From G963668605 sp963668605 (lineage in GTDB: Bacteria > Acidobacteriota > Terriglobia > Bryobacterales > Bryobacteraceae): DNA of 64,000 bases. The stretch is from positions 6,758,001 through 6,822,000 of the forward strand of contig OY764903.1 of the NCBI GenBank assembly GCA_963668605.1, in the 5' to 3' direction. The notes under the pieces are model-generated. The model was not told the origin of the DNA, did no database searches, and saw only the letters and a program-made list of their open reading frames with translations. A program made the position numbers and the translations under genes. Of this stretch, positions 8,301 through 16,645 are shown piece after piece; position 1 is the stretch's first letter, and the number at the start of each line of letters is the position of its first letter.

Positions 8301-9545
8301 TCACGACCTCGAACGCATCTCCTCGGGCGTGACATCCTGGTCCGTAATGGTTGATTCGCGTGGCGCTGGGAATTTCGAGGGGACGTTGCCGTAAACGTTC
8401 ACGGCGTTCCAGAGATCGAAGAGCGCCTTTTCGTGATGGACGGGTACGCGCGCCTTCCGGGAGATGAACGCGGCCCAGCGATTGCCGGGCGCGTGGCGCT
8501 CGTCCACCGCATAATGCTGGGGATGGTTGGAGAAGACCAGAATGTTGTAGGGATCGACGCCCCCGTAGTCTTGGCGGACCTTTTCGATGAGCGCGGCCAT
8601 TGTTTTTGATGGCACGACGGGTTCTCGTGACTGCAACTCGTAGAACCTGTGCGCGCGCTCGGCGGAGAGATTAGTATCAACAAAGACCGCGAGCGGGTTA
8701 TGCGGGTCTTTTGCGACCGCATCGTTAATCAGATGATTGAACCGGACATCCGGATTGGATGACGGAACGCCTGCCTGGCCAAGGATTCCAGCACGGTGTC
8801 GGCTCTTTGCCTCGACGAGCACGTGCTGGCCGGTCTCCTTGTGCACGGCGGTGAACTCCACGTGCCGCCGACTGCCGTCTCGCTCGTTTTCCCTAATGAC
8901 AGAGAAACCTGCCCGAAGACACGTTGCTTCCACGAACAATTCGTGGAGTGCGCCTTGAAACTGATCACGATGCCGCAGGCGCTGCAGGAGGCTGTCGTCG
9001 AGGAGGCTGTTGTCGTCTACAGTGTACAGGTCGTAGTAGAAGTTGTTGCAGGCGGCCATCGGTCCATTCGGAATGCCACTGTACGTACCGTCCGGTGCTG
9101 CTGGCTGCCGGTTCATGAAGTCATACGCCTGCGCCCGCAAGCGCCACAGCGGGTGTTGCTCCGTGATGGTCTTGCTCTTCTGGTCTTCAAACCATTCCTG
9201 CCCCATCTTGCCGATGCCGTAGTCGAACAAGAAGTCCGTGAAGTACTTCCACTTCTTGCTGTAGTAGACGCGATTTCGTACCACCACGAGCCGGTACCCG
9301 GCATAATCCGGCACATGGATGATTGGCCTGGTGTTGCCGTATGCGGTGATTCTCGCCTGCTCATGCGCTCGCTCCCGCCTTGTGCGACGGTCGATTTCTG
9401 CCCATATGTGCGGTGGAATGGGCGAAGGCTCGGGCGGGCTTGCTGGGATCAGCAGGCTGCGCGGCGCTGCCAGATGGCACTGCTTGAATTTCTTGCCGCT
9501 GCCGCACGGGCAACGATCATTCCGACCAACTTTGATGCGTGACAC
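8301..9545 (-). CDS. SEC-C motif protein with PD-(D/E)XK-like nuclease core
   Basis: A 414-residue protein. The N-terminus is a SEC-C zinc motif, GRNDRCPCGSGKKFKQCH (C12, C14, C23, H24). Residues about 195-250 look like a PD-(D/E)XK nuclease core: a helix with HELFVEA (E202), a strand ending HVEF (E230), then VLVEAKSR (E245-x-K247). The C-terminal part (PYNILVFSNHPQHYAVDE and on) has no domain I can name. SEC-C motifs are often joined to defence or quality-control enzymes; the E-x-K pattern suggests nucleic acid cleavage, by inference. The gene is divergent from the HEPN gene at 9645 across 99 bp, which suggests shared regulation. It could be an anti-phage effector. Catalytic residues appear intact and there is no frame damage. 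Confidence 0.7.
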   Translation of the reverse strand: MSRIKVGRNDRCPCGSGKKFKQCHLAAPRSLLIPASPPEPSPIPPHIWAEIDRRTRRERAHEQARITAYGNTRPIIHVPDYAGYRLVVVRNRVYYSKKWKYFTDFLFDYGIGKMGQEWFEDQKSKTITEQHPLWRLRAQAYDFMNRQPAAPDGTYSGIPNGPMAACNNFYYDLYTVDDNSLLDDSLLQRLRHRDQFQGALHELFVEATCLRAGFSVIRENERDGSRRHVEFTAVHKETGQHVLVEAKSRHRAGILGQAGVPSSNPDVRFNHLINDAVAKDPHNPLAVFVDTNLSAERAHRFYELQSREPVVPSKTMAALIEKVRQDYGGVDPYNILVFSNHPQHYAVDERHAPGNRWAAFISRKARVPVHHEKALFDLWNAVNVYGNVPSKFPAPRESTITDQDVTPEEMRSRS

Positions 9546-9644
9546 AAGCCAGCGAGACTCGAATCGCTAACTAACATCATCCTCCCGCCCGAGAACATTT
9601 GCAACGCTTTTTGATTTGGCTACAATTATTGAGAACAGCACGCT

Positions 9645-10580
9645 GTGTCGTTCACCGTCGTCCCAATCCACCAACTGTCCTTGGCTGCCGGTACGGTGTT
9701 CCCGTTCGGCAAGTTCACGATCCAAGGCGTCCCGAAGTGGTTGCTCAAGGATTCGATCCTTGAGGATCTGAGCAAGCGTGATCGTGATAGCGTACACCAA
9801 GCCACGCACGCCCTAGTATCCGAGTACAACGCAAATTCGTGGGGGCATCCTGATCCTGAGTGGACGGGCACCGAACCGAAAGGCATTCAGGAGCTCCGTT
9901 GGCAATCCGCGCTCTTAGCGAACATGTGCATGTGGATGGTCATGCCATCACCCGTTCACATTACGGTTGGGTTTGCCGCACTCACAGTGATCGAACGGCG
10001 GCAGTACGATCCCCCCGTCACGAACGGTTTCCATCGCGAGACGAGGCTGTACTGCCACCATCGTGATGTCGACAATAGGCTGACGATTGAAGAATTGGAG
10101 AAAGCTGCCAAGCTCTTCACGACGCTCTCAACCGTTCCGAGGAAGAACGCAGTTTGGCCAGCACTACGCGCCTTCTGGGCAGCGCTCACATCATTTCCGG
10201 GGGACCTCCGCTACCCACTCTTCTGGCAAGGGCTGGAGTCGCTCTTCGGCTCAGAGACAGACATGTACCGCGTCAGCAAGCGCCTGCGCAACCGCGTCTC
10301 GTACTTCCTCGCCGAGAACCACAAGATGCAGCAGGAACTCCATGACAAGGTCGAGGCGTGCTATGCGGAACGCTCGAACGTCGTGCACGGGCGCTGGGAA
10401 GACAGCCAAGCGTTCCACGACGTGCACATGTACACGACGGAATGTATTGTCCGGACGGTCGTGCGTGAAATAGCGGACAGGCCAGGCATGCTCGGCGCAT
10501 TTCTCTCCCCGAAGAGAGATGAGTTCCTTGAGGCATGGGTGAAGTCTAAGCGATTCACTCCTCCGCCCTTGCCGTCCTAA
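9645..10580 (+). CDS. HEPN-domain protein (Apea-like HEPN)
   Basis: A 311-residue protein starting at GTG 9645. The C-terminal half is an Apea-like HEPN domain: LRYPLFWQGLESLFGSETD, then VSKRLRNRVSYFLAEN and VEACYAERSNVVHGRW, with R-x4-H as R243-SNVV-H248. The N-terminal half (residues 1-150) is not an ApeA N-terminal domain and is unrecognised. HEPN domains of this type commonly act as metal-independent RNases in toxin-antitoxin or abortive infection systems, but some are inactive scaffolds. The gene is divergent from the SEC-C/nuclease gene. No antitoxin-like partner (for example a MNT nucleotidyltransferase) lies next to it. The frame stays open-looking past the stop for a short distance (see 10581-11233). 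Confidence 0.7.
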   Translation: MSFTVVPIHQLSLAAGTVFPFGKFTIQGVPKWLLKDSILEDLSKRDRDSVHQATHALVSEYNANSWGHPDPEWTGTEPKGIQELRWQSALLANMCMWMVMPSPVHITVGFAALTVIERRQYDPPVTNGFHRETRLYCHHRDVDNRLTIEELEKAAKLFTTLSTVPRKNAVWPALRAFWAALTSFPGDLRYPLFWQGLESLFGSETDMYRVSKRLRNRVSYFLAENHKMQQELHDKVEACYAERSNVVHGRWEDSQAFHDVHMYTTECIVRTVVREIADRPGMLGAFLSPKRDEFLEAWVKSKRFTPPPLPS

Positions 10581-11233
10581 GAACGGGACGGGTCTTGGCG
10601 GGAGCTGGACTACTTCCTGCGTGGGGAACGCGGGGCGATGCGCAGACTCATCGCCGAAATCTTCGATCCTGCTACCCGTTGCTAATACGAGCTGCCGGTT
10701 GCGGCCGATATCGCCCGTGCGTTGGAGTTGAATGGAAACGACGGCGGATCAATAGCCGGCGTCAAAGCCCTGCCACTTGGATGGATCACGCCCTGCTCGG
10801 GGGCGTTGCCGGGTGATCCCGAGCGGATCGTCGCCAATTCGCACCTTGCGCCTGCGACCGGATCGCTTTTTGTTGGCGCGTATCCCGAAACCCGGCTCCA
10901 AGGCACGGCGCCGGGCTCGCGTTGCGGTTCATGACAGGCAACTCCGAAGGGTAATCCACCACCTCCAGAGAACGCATCAACTATCCACGCAGCTCGTCAT
11001 CGAACGGGACATCAATCGAACGATTCAGATACTCCAACTGCCCGCGCGTCAGTGTCATCTGGCAGCGTTGCGAGACAGCTTCATTCGACATCTCGCGGCA
11101 AAGACGTACACCTCGAAGCGGTTGCCCCACCTACCGGGGGCGGCGCACGCATGTGAAAGGCATGCCGTTTGCCGCACGGATAGCTGCTGCATGTCGTAGC
11201 TGGCGGGACGGCGCCGCTGTCTGCGGACGGGCT
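10581..11233. other. Decayed coding remnants, no intact gene
   Basis: No complete gene. Two coding-like scraps can be read. On the + strand, in the same frame as the HEPN gene and after its TAA, comes DGSWRELDYFLRGERGAMRR, continuing LIAEIFDPATRC, a TAA, then YELPVAADIARALELNG. On the minus strand, 11091-10981 encodes a 36-residue ORF (QMTLTRGQLEYLNRSIDV, then PFDDELRG) ending in TAG, after which the same frame continues LMRSLEVVDYPSELPV. Both look like real protein sequence broken by nonsense changes. I do not recognise either family. Confidence 0.35.
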
Positions 11234-11878
11234 TCACGTTTTTCCCAAACGCTTTTGTGCGTCCAGCGATAACGCGGGAACGGTATATAGATACATCAGC
11301 AACGCCCGGCAGAGTGATTCGAGGAGAGGTGCATCCTTGGGATCGAGGTCCCCAAGGTTCCCATGTGCGCCGAAGTTTCGCAAGTCTTTCAAGCCGTGGG
11401 CAACTTGCTTTAGCGATTCAGGCAGCGCGCCTGAGCTGACGAGGTGATCGATGCGGTTGTGGAGGAACTTTCCCTCGGCCTTGTGGTCGATGCAGATCTG
11501 ATCGAGCACACGCCCCAGCAAGACCGCGAAGGCATTCGGGCTTACACGACGGATGCGCATCGCGGCGTCCCACTCGCGCTGAATATTCGGCGGCAACCCC
11601 ATGGGAGAGTCTCCGGCAGTCGGGTAAAGAGTCTGATCGTATGACCTGTCGGTGTATGTGTCGTCGATTTCGGTGTGGACCGAGAACTGATAGAACGTGA
11701 CCAGATTGCAGCTGTAGCAGCGGAGGGTTTGGTAGATATTTCCCGCCTCCCACTGCAGCGGGAACATCGGGTCGCTGTTGTCCTCAAATTCCTCGGTCTC
11801 CCTCGCCTGCGCCAAGATCAGCATCGTTCCTCTGTTGCCGCAGTGCCTGCATTCGACGGGGAAGGTGGTGGAGTCCAT
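11234..11878 (-). CDS. DUF4145 (HEPN-fold) protein with zinc-ribbon start
   Basis: A 214-residue protein. Two cysteine pairs, C10-x2-C13 and C54-x2-C57, frame an N-terminal zinc-binding module that holds a typical DUF4145 beta region (LQWEAGNIYQTLRCYSCN). The C-terminal part, IRRVSPNAFAVLLGRVLDQICI, then LKQVAHGLKDLRNFGAHG, is the DUF4145 helical domain, a member of the HEPN superfamily. Its R-x4-H is present as R167-NFGA-H172. DUF4145 proteins occur alone or as domains of restriction enzymes and other defence proteins; their biochemical role is uncertain. This is the third HEPN-type gene within about 5 kb. The start ATG at 11878 is the first in frame. The gene appears intact. Confidence 0.75.
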   Translation of the reverse strand: MDSTTFPVECRHCGNRGTMLILAQARETEEFEDNSDPMFPLQWEAGNIYQTLRCYSCNLVTFYQFSVHTEIDDTYTDRSYDQTLYPTAGDSPMGLPPNIQREWDAAMRIRRVSPNAFAVLLGRVLDQICIDHKAEGKFLHNRIDHLVSSGALPESLKQVAHGLKDLRNFGAHGNLGDLDPKDAPLLESLCRALLMYLYTVPALSLDAQKRLGKT

Positions 11879-12484
11879 GTTGCCATTATCCGCCGAGCAA
11901 GCTGCTCTTATTCGCTCGTCCGCTGCGAATAACGTACACGCCTGCCCAAGCTGATCAAAACCATTCCTGCTTGTTTGCGAGGCCTGTGCACTCCTTCGAC
12001 TCTCGTGTGTCGGGGAGGCCCATATTCTGGAGACTCTCGGTTATCAGCCTGCGCACTGCCGCTGGACAGGGGAGATGTTCACGGATAATCTTCGCTGTGA
12101 GATCTCGAGGGCTGAGGCGAAGCCGTTGCTCATGCCGCTCCACCACTCTTGCCCCGAAAACGACGGCGCTTGCCCATTGGTCTGGGCTTACGCCGCCGAA
12201 GGTTGCCCGGGGCAAGTGCCAGCCGTGGAGAAAACTTCCGCCGGCAGACTGATGCCAGGGTCGAACTGCCTGTCGAGTCAACGTCTGCGACGTCTGGGTC
12301 CGCAGAAGTTGAGCTCCGTCCGTATCGTCGGCAACCCGGACGTGAACGTCCGGTACGGTCACTTCTCAGTGGCGCGTATTCCGCCAGCGATGGCAATGGC
12401 GCGCTTCCAACATTGTTCGCCCAGCGCCGCCACTATTCTCTTCGCGTGCTGCAGCGCCATTACGGGCTATTCTGGAAATAGCAT
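11879..12484. other. Stretch with only weak open frames
   Basis: Frames of 110-146 codons lie on both strands and overlap one another; none has a recognisable motif. The minus frame at 11955-12362 (SPRDLTAKIIREHLPCPAAV, then RRLITESLQNMG) is the most protein-like, but I cannot support it as a gene. The region ends at the TAG (12479-12481) that closes the frame just before arfB. Confidence 0.4.
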
Positions 12485-12889
12485 TTGCCTATTTTCATTC
12501 CAGATTCCGAACTGACAATGACCTTTGTTCGCGCCTCCGGTCCTGGCGGCCAGAACGTCAACAAAGTTTCCACCGCCGTCCAATTGCGCTTCGATGTCGG
12601 CCAATGTCGCTTGCTTCGCGACGACGTACGGCGGCGCCTCTTGGCGATGGCTGGCAATCGCGCCACGCAAGAAGGCGTATTGATCATCACGTCCCGCGTG
12701 CACCGTACGCAGGAGGCAAATCGCTCCGAGGCCCGGGCGAGACTGGACGAACTGATCGCCCGCGCTCAAGTCGTACCGAAAACCCGCCGCCCAAGCCGGC
12801 CCACGCTCGGCTCCAAGGTCCGTCGGCTCACGGCAAAGTCGCAACGATCCGCTTCCAAGAAACTGCGCGGCCGGACGAACGACGACTGA
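12485..12889 (+). CDS. arfB: Alternative ribosome-rescue factor ArfB (class I RF-like, GGQ)
   Basis: A 134-residue peptidyl-tRNA hydrolase that rescues ribosomes stalled on mRNA lacking a stop codon. The catalytic GGQ is in TFVRASGPGGQNVNKVSTAV (G21-G22-Q23). The middle carries DDVRRRLLAMAGNRATQEG and VHRTQEANRSEARARL. The C-terminal tail is basic (TRRPSRPTLGSKVRRL, then KSQRSASKKLRGR), as needed to enter the empty mRNA channel. There is no stop-codon recognition domain, which separates it from RF1/RF2. The frame is closed by TAG at 12479-12481, so the only start nearby is TTG at 12485; relatives usually have a few more residues before IPDSEL. The 5' end may therefore be slightly eroded, or a TTG start is used. 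Confidence 0.9.
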   Translation: MPIFIPDSELTMTFVRASGPGGQNVNKVSTAVQLRFDVGQCRLLRDDVRRRLLAMAGNRATQEGVLIITSRVHRTQEANRSEARARLDELIARAQVVPKTRRPSRPTLGSKVRRLTAKSQRSASKKLRGRTNDD

Positions 12890-13648
12890 GCCGGCTCATC
12901 CTTCCTCGCAAAGCCTTTCTGAAACTGTCGGTCCGAAATGTGCGAACCATCTGGAAAATCCCAGAATGCGTTCCCAAAAGGAGTGGATGTCCGGCCAACG
13001 GGAAATTGAGGTCCGCCGGCGGACCTTGCCCGCTCAACTACCTGGAGAACCGCGATTGCCGAAGTTTGAAGACGCGCCGACCGGTCCCCCTTTCTCAACA
13101 GGGCTGTCAACAAACGCGGAGGCGTCAACGGAGAAACTGGAGAGTTCGCGCCGTTGAGAGAGGCCAACGGTCTGAACCAGCATGGTTGAGAGCGCACCCC
13201 GGTCGGAACCACTTCGACCCGGAGAAACCACCTGGAACGCAAATACTGCGGAATGTTTGGGATACAAGGACGGCCGCGACGGGCGCTGTCGTCAAGAAGA
13301 TGAGCGGGCGGGAGTTACCTTCTGGGACGGTGGCTCCCCAAGAAGTCGCTCTTCCAACCATCTCTCCATAAGTCTCTGTAATAGCGGTTGACAGGCGGAG
13401 AAAATGCGTCATTTCAAACTGGAGAATTCACCGCACGAAGCTGCTTAGTTTCAAGCAGATCGGAGCGTCAATTAGAAGCGAGGCTGTCAACTGGCGCGAG
13501 AGACCCCCAACTGAACTTGCGAACTCCCACAGACCTCCATGAGTTTCACAAATGATTTCCTCGGGTGAAGCAAGACCGCAGCTCTGACGGATCGTCGTTC
13601 CAGGCAGACGTCCAAGTCCGCGACTGCGGTGTACCGCCGCGTGTCGCC
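12890..13648. other. Long non-coding stretch with small repeated motifs
   Basis: No credible gene. The longer frames are out-of-frame extensions from arfB or antisense. Short similar words recur: AAACTGGAGAGTTC near 13133 and AAACTGGAGAATTC near 13417, plus several GTCAAC/GTTGAC words near 13088, 13390 and 13486. They could be remnants of mobile element ends, but I cannot define an element. Confidence 0.4.
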
Positions 13649-13677
13649 TTGACTGCTATCCGCCACTGGCGGATAAT
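13649..13677 (+). promoter_or_regulatory. Toxin-antitoxin promoter with overlapping operator palindrome
   Basis: TTGACT (13649-13654), a 17-bp spacer and GATAAT (13672-13677) form a near-consensus housekeeping promoter. The palindrome TATCCGCC-ACT-GGCGGATA (13657-13675, perfect 8-bp arms) fills the spacer and overlaps the -10. This is the expected place for autorepression by the downstream antitoxin. The predicted transcription start (about 13684) is only a few bases before the GTG at 13687, so the toxin message may be nearly leaderless. Confidence 0.75.
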
Positions 13678-13686
13678 GAAGTTCGA

Positions 13687-14022
13687 GTGGAGTTGATAGA
13701 GACCGCCACGTTCACGAGGCAGATTGCCGCCCTGCTCGGGGATGAGGAATATGGGGTGTTCCAATCCCGGCTTGCAGCGAACCTGCACCTCGGCGCCGTC
13801 ATCAAAGGCGGAGGTGGGATACGCAAAGTCCGCGTCGCCGTTGGATCACGAGGCAAGAGCGGAGGCGCGCGCGTCATATACTACTGGGCCGTACGAAGAC
13901 ATTTGATCTTGCTGCTCTTTGCGTACCCCAAGAACGTGACGGCTGATCTGACTCCGAAACAGATTTCGCAACTCGCCAGAGTTGTGAAAGAGGAGCTCGG
14001 CGATGAAGAAGCAGATGTTTGA
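13687..14022 (+). CDS. RelE/HigB-type toxin
   Basis: A 111-residue type II toxin of the RelE/ParE superfamily. It starts ELIETATFTRQIAALLGDEEY and has the typical core GGGGIRKVRVAVGSRGKSGG, then ARVIYYWAVRRHLILLLFAYPKN and LTPKQISQLARVVKEEL. Members cut mRNA on the ribosome; the basic residues of the KVRV/GKSGGARVIYY region are the likely catalytic and RNA-binding set. The GTG at 13687 gives the family's standard N-terminus. The antitoxin gene overlaps its end by 20 nt. Toxin-first order is that of HigBA-like modules. The gene has its own promoter and operator at 13649-13677 and appears intact. Confidence 0.88.
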   Translation: MELIETATFTRQIAALLGDEEYGVFQSRLAANLHLGAVIKGGGGIRKVRVAVGSRGKSGGARVIYYWAVRRHLILLLFAYPKNVTADLTPKQISQLARVVKEELGDEEADV

Positions 14023-14296
14023 AGAACTGATCGGCAGCGTCCGCGAAGGCGGAGCCATTCTGCGAGGCCAGAAAGAAGCATCGCGCCGGATTTCAATTGG
14101 TGCTTCCGGTGTGCGGGAGATTCGAGAGCGGACCGGCCTTTCGCAGTCGGAGTTTGCACGTCTGATAGGCGTCAGTATTAAAACGCTGCAGAACTGGGAA
14201 CAAGACCGCCGCTGCCCCACCGGACCAGCAGCCGCACTACTGAGCATCATCGCGCATGAACCACAGTTGGCAGTGAAGGCGATTCATCGGGCCTGA
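14003..14296 (+). CDS. HTH antitoxin (HigA/NadS-like)
   Basis: A 97-residue DNA-binding antitoxin partner of the preceding RelE-type toxin. The N-terminal part (MKKQMFEELIGSVREGGAIL) probably binds the toxin. A Cro/CI-type helix-turn-helix follows: VREIRERTGLSQSEFARLIG, then SIKTLQNWEQDRRCPTGPA, the usual pattern for the NadS/HigA group. It starts inside the toxin gene, so translation is probably coupled. It should bind the palindrome at 13657-13675 and repress the operon, a family expectation and not a direct observation. Intact, with both partners present, so the module may be functional. Confidence 0.88.
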   Translation: MKKQMFEELIGSVREGGAILRGQKEASRRISIGASGVREIRERTGLSQSEFARLIGVSIKTLQNWEQDRRCPTGPAAALLSIIAHEPQLAVKAIHRA

Positions 14297-14686
14297 TTTC
14301 CGGAAGCACGATTTCACGACTACGCCGGAATCACCGTTCGTTGCCGGGTTGTTCGGAAGGACTGTGGTTTCCGGACACCGGCTGTACTGTGCGTAGCCAT
14401 AATTGAATCTGACCCGGCTGACCGCATGAACTCAACAACTTCCGCACGAGCTGTCTGTAGCCAATTGCCGATCTGCGTATTGCGGAACGTGAATTAACGA
14501 AGTGAAATCATCGAGGCAGCCGTCCAGGCTTGCCGCGCGCGCAAGGCTTCGCAGTCGGACGAGGCAGTCAGTCGTGGATGCGTCGTCACTTAGAGGCTCT
14601 TCGGCGCGAACAACGTCAGACTGACTCGCTGGTTTCAGGAGTGCTCATCGAACAAATGGCCCGCCAACTCGCAGTAGCGCCGACGG
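14297..14686. other. Intergenic stretch, no gene seen
   Basis: Region between the antitoxin stop and the end of a transposase remnant. No recognisable frame on either strand and no clear terminator hairpin. Confidence 0.5.
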
Positions 14687-14960
14687 CTACGCCGCTTGGT
14701 GCCACTCATAGCGATGATGCAATCCACCCAGACGCGGAATTGAGAGCACAGTCGCATTCTCTTCAGGCTTCCGTTCGACCGGCCTCGATTCGGCGTGTCC
14801 TTTTCGAGCGAGTCGTGAATGCGGTCTTCGTGGTGATAGTTGACGTAGTCGCGGATCAGCCTGCGAAAATGTTCCTCGTTTAACGGAATTACATGGTCGA
14901 GGATCTCGCGGCGACAAGATCCCACCCAGCGTTCGGAAACTCCGTTCTGCCAGGGCTGTC
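14687..14960 (-). pseudogene. 3' remnant of an integrase-type transposase, frameshifted
   Basis: The minus strand reads QPWQNGVSERWVGSCRREIL, then DHVIPLNEEHFRRLIRDYVN and HEDRIHDSLEKDTPN in one frame. It then shifts to another frame for RPVERKPEENATVLS, then RLGGLHHRYEWHQAA and a stop at 14687-14689. This is the end of a DDE core, including the last catalytic Glu (in VSERW). The rest of the gene is missing; the sequence starts exactly where the IS at 14961-16176 begins. It is related to, but clearly diverged from, the transposase of that IS. Confidence 0.75.
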
Positions 14961-16176
14961 GTCCGCAAAAACAAGATTTGACGTTAAGCAGCATCCTTCA
15001 CCAGGCGATATTCGTGATGCAAGCCTCCAAGCACGGACGTCTTCAAAACGCGATGACCGGTGGGCAGCTTGTGTCTATGGTCGCTGGCTGGAACCTCGCC
15101 CTGGTTGGGTTCCGGAAGGCCAGGACCTAGAGACGAGTGAGGCCGACCTCGGTTGTAATGTATTCCCCACTCTTTGAACGTCATCATCAAATGGCGCTCG
15201 TTGAGCGGGATCAAGAAGTCCAAGCACTCGCGGCGTAGTGTTCCGCCGAACCTTTCACATACTGAATTTGCCATTGGTGCCCGCATTGGAGTTCGAAGAA
15301 CCCGCACACCGAGGTCCGTCACCGCCTTGTCCAGTTTCCGCGAGAAGATGCTGTCGCCGTCGTGGATCACAAATCGATACGGATGGTCGTCCGGAAGTGC
15401 CTCCCGGAATTGCTGCAGGGTCCACTCTGCCGTTGGATGGAACATCACGTTGTGGTGGAGGATTCGCCGGGAGCCCAATTCCAGAATCACGAGTACATAA
15501 AGGACGCGGAAGGTGGCCGTGACCACGACGAAGAAATCACACGCCACGATCACCTGGGAGTGATTGTGGATGAAAGTCAACCAACGCTGCATCGGATCGG
15601 GTGTGCGAACCGGACCGCCCCTGCGCAGGTACTTCTCCACGGTGCGGGGCGAAACCAGGAGCCCGAGTTTCAGTTTCAACTCGTTGGCAATGCGCTCCTC
15701 GCCCCAGATCGGATTCTCGGCGGCCATTTCTCGGATCAATACCCGCAGTGGCTTGGGGAGGAGCGGTCGGCCCGTCGGTTTGGACTTCCAGCGCCAAAAT
15801 AGCCGGAATCCTTTGCGGTGCCAACCGATGAGCGTGTTTGCCTTGACGTTTACCAGGGCACCGCGCCAAGGGAAGAAATGACTCAGCATCACCATGATGC
15901 AGCGGGTGGCGCGGTCGGCCCGGCGCGGCTTAACTTTCCGCTCCTGGAAGAGCGCCAGTTGTTTGCGGAGGAAGAGGTTCTCCGCCGCCAGCGCGCTGCG
16001 GGATTGCGCCGCCGCCAGAACGAGCCGACCGAAACCGAGCAGGACTGCAGCTGCCGTGCGAACACAGTGCTGCAGGGCGACAAAGAACATGAATGAGGCC
16101 AGCATGAACGATCAGGATCCCACGTTACGAAACGTTACCGTAACCCAATTTCGGCTCGCACGGAGTTTTTGCGGAC
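14961..16176 (-). mobile_element. Integrase-type IS with 12-bp terminal repeats
   Basis: One full-length transposase gene is flanked by GTCCGCAAAAAC (14961-14972) and its exact inverse GTTTTTGCGGAC (16165-16176). I take these as the terminal inverted repeats, which gives an element of 1216 bp. I see no clear target duplication next to them. The left end abuts the older transposase remnant, so this IS either landed in that remnant or recombined with it. Confidence 0.65.
14984..16105 (-). CDS. Integrase-core (rve) transposase, full length
   Basis: A 373-residue transposase. The N-terminal part holds a hydrophobic start, a coiled region (LAAENLFLRKQLALFQERK) and an HTH (VNVKANTLIGWHRKGFRLFW, then GEERIANELKLKLGLLVS). 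The catalytic core shows all three acids: VIVACDFFVVV (Asp), YRFVIHDGDSIF (Asp) and ANSVCERFGGTLRREC (Glu). The C-terminus is the usual HYNRGRPHSSLGPGLPEP tail. Nothing interrupts the frame, so it could be active. The family resembles the IS481/IS3-like rve group; exact IS naming would need a database. Confidence 0.88.
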   Translation of the reverse strand: MLASFMFFVALQHCVRTAAAVLLGFGRLVLAAAQSRSALAAENLFLRKQLALFQERKVKPRRADRATRCIMVMLSHFFPWRGALVNVKANTLIGWHRKGFRLFWRWKSKPTGRPLLPKPLRVLIREMAAENPIWGEERIANELKLKLGLLVSPRTVEKYLRRGGPVRTPDPMQRWLTFIHNHSQVIVACDFFVVVTATFRVLYVLVILELGSRRILHHNVMFHPTAEWTLQQFREALPDDHPYRFVIHDGDSIFSRKLDKAVTDLGVRVLRTPMRAPMANSVCERFGGTLRRECLDFLIPLNERHLMMTFKEWGIHYNRGRPHSSLGPGLPEPNQGEVPASDHRHKLPTGHRVLKTSVLGGLHHEYRLVKDAA

Positions 16177-16462
16177 AACAAGCGCCCGCACTATATAGGA
16201 GATGGACTCACGGCACCGTCTTCCCGGCAGGTCGGGTGTCACATCACTATCCCCCCACTTATCGAGATTCACATTGAATTCCAGCATAGGTGCACAGTCG
16301 TTGCCAGCTCACGCAGAATCAATCTGAGAAAAATGACCGGCTGCAGGGGAAACAATCGCGGCGGGTTACAGAACAGCGGCTCGTGTCTGAACCCAATGAG
16401 CCAGTGTGCGTGGACTGCGGCCTTTGTGTGAGCGCCCGTGCGGTTCTATGGCAAGCTTGTGG

Positions 16463-16645
16463 TTACGGAACGCTTCGCGAAGGTGTGAACGGCGCGATCA
16501 AAGAGACGCGTGTAACCGTTATGACAACGCCGAAACCGTCACGTTTCCATTTTCGGTCCATACGGGCTCCGGAAAGGGCGACGTCGTCCAGGTTCGGCTG
16601 CGCCCAAGCCGTGACCGCAATGATGAACGCGAGTATGGTCTTCAT
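16463..16645 (-). CDS. Small secreted-type ORF coupled to the thioredoxin gene
   Basis: A 60-residue frame beginning MKTILAFIIAVTAWAQ, a typical signal peptide, then PNLDDVALSGARMDRKWKRD and GFGVVITVTRV. Its ATG (16645-16643) overlaps the stop of the upstream thioredoxin-like gene as ATGA, the normal sign of a coupled operon. The C-terminal residues after about position 48 look random, so it is probably the start of a longer secreted protein now frame-broken or truncated. No family recognised. Confidence 0.45.
   Translation of the reverse strand: MKTILAFIIAVTAWAQPNLDDVALSGARMDRKWKRDGFGVVITVTRVSLIAPFTPSRSVP

Noticed and set aside
11955..12362. 135-codon minus-strand ORF
   Set aside because: Some protein-like helical text, but overlapped by comparable frames on the other strand and no recognised family; not enough to call a gene.
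12604..13371. 255-codon frame overlapping arfB
   Set aside because: It starts inside arfB in another frame and has irregular composition; no motif.
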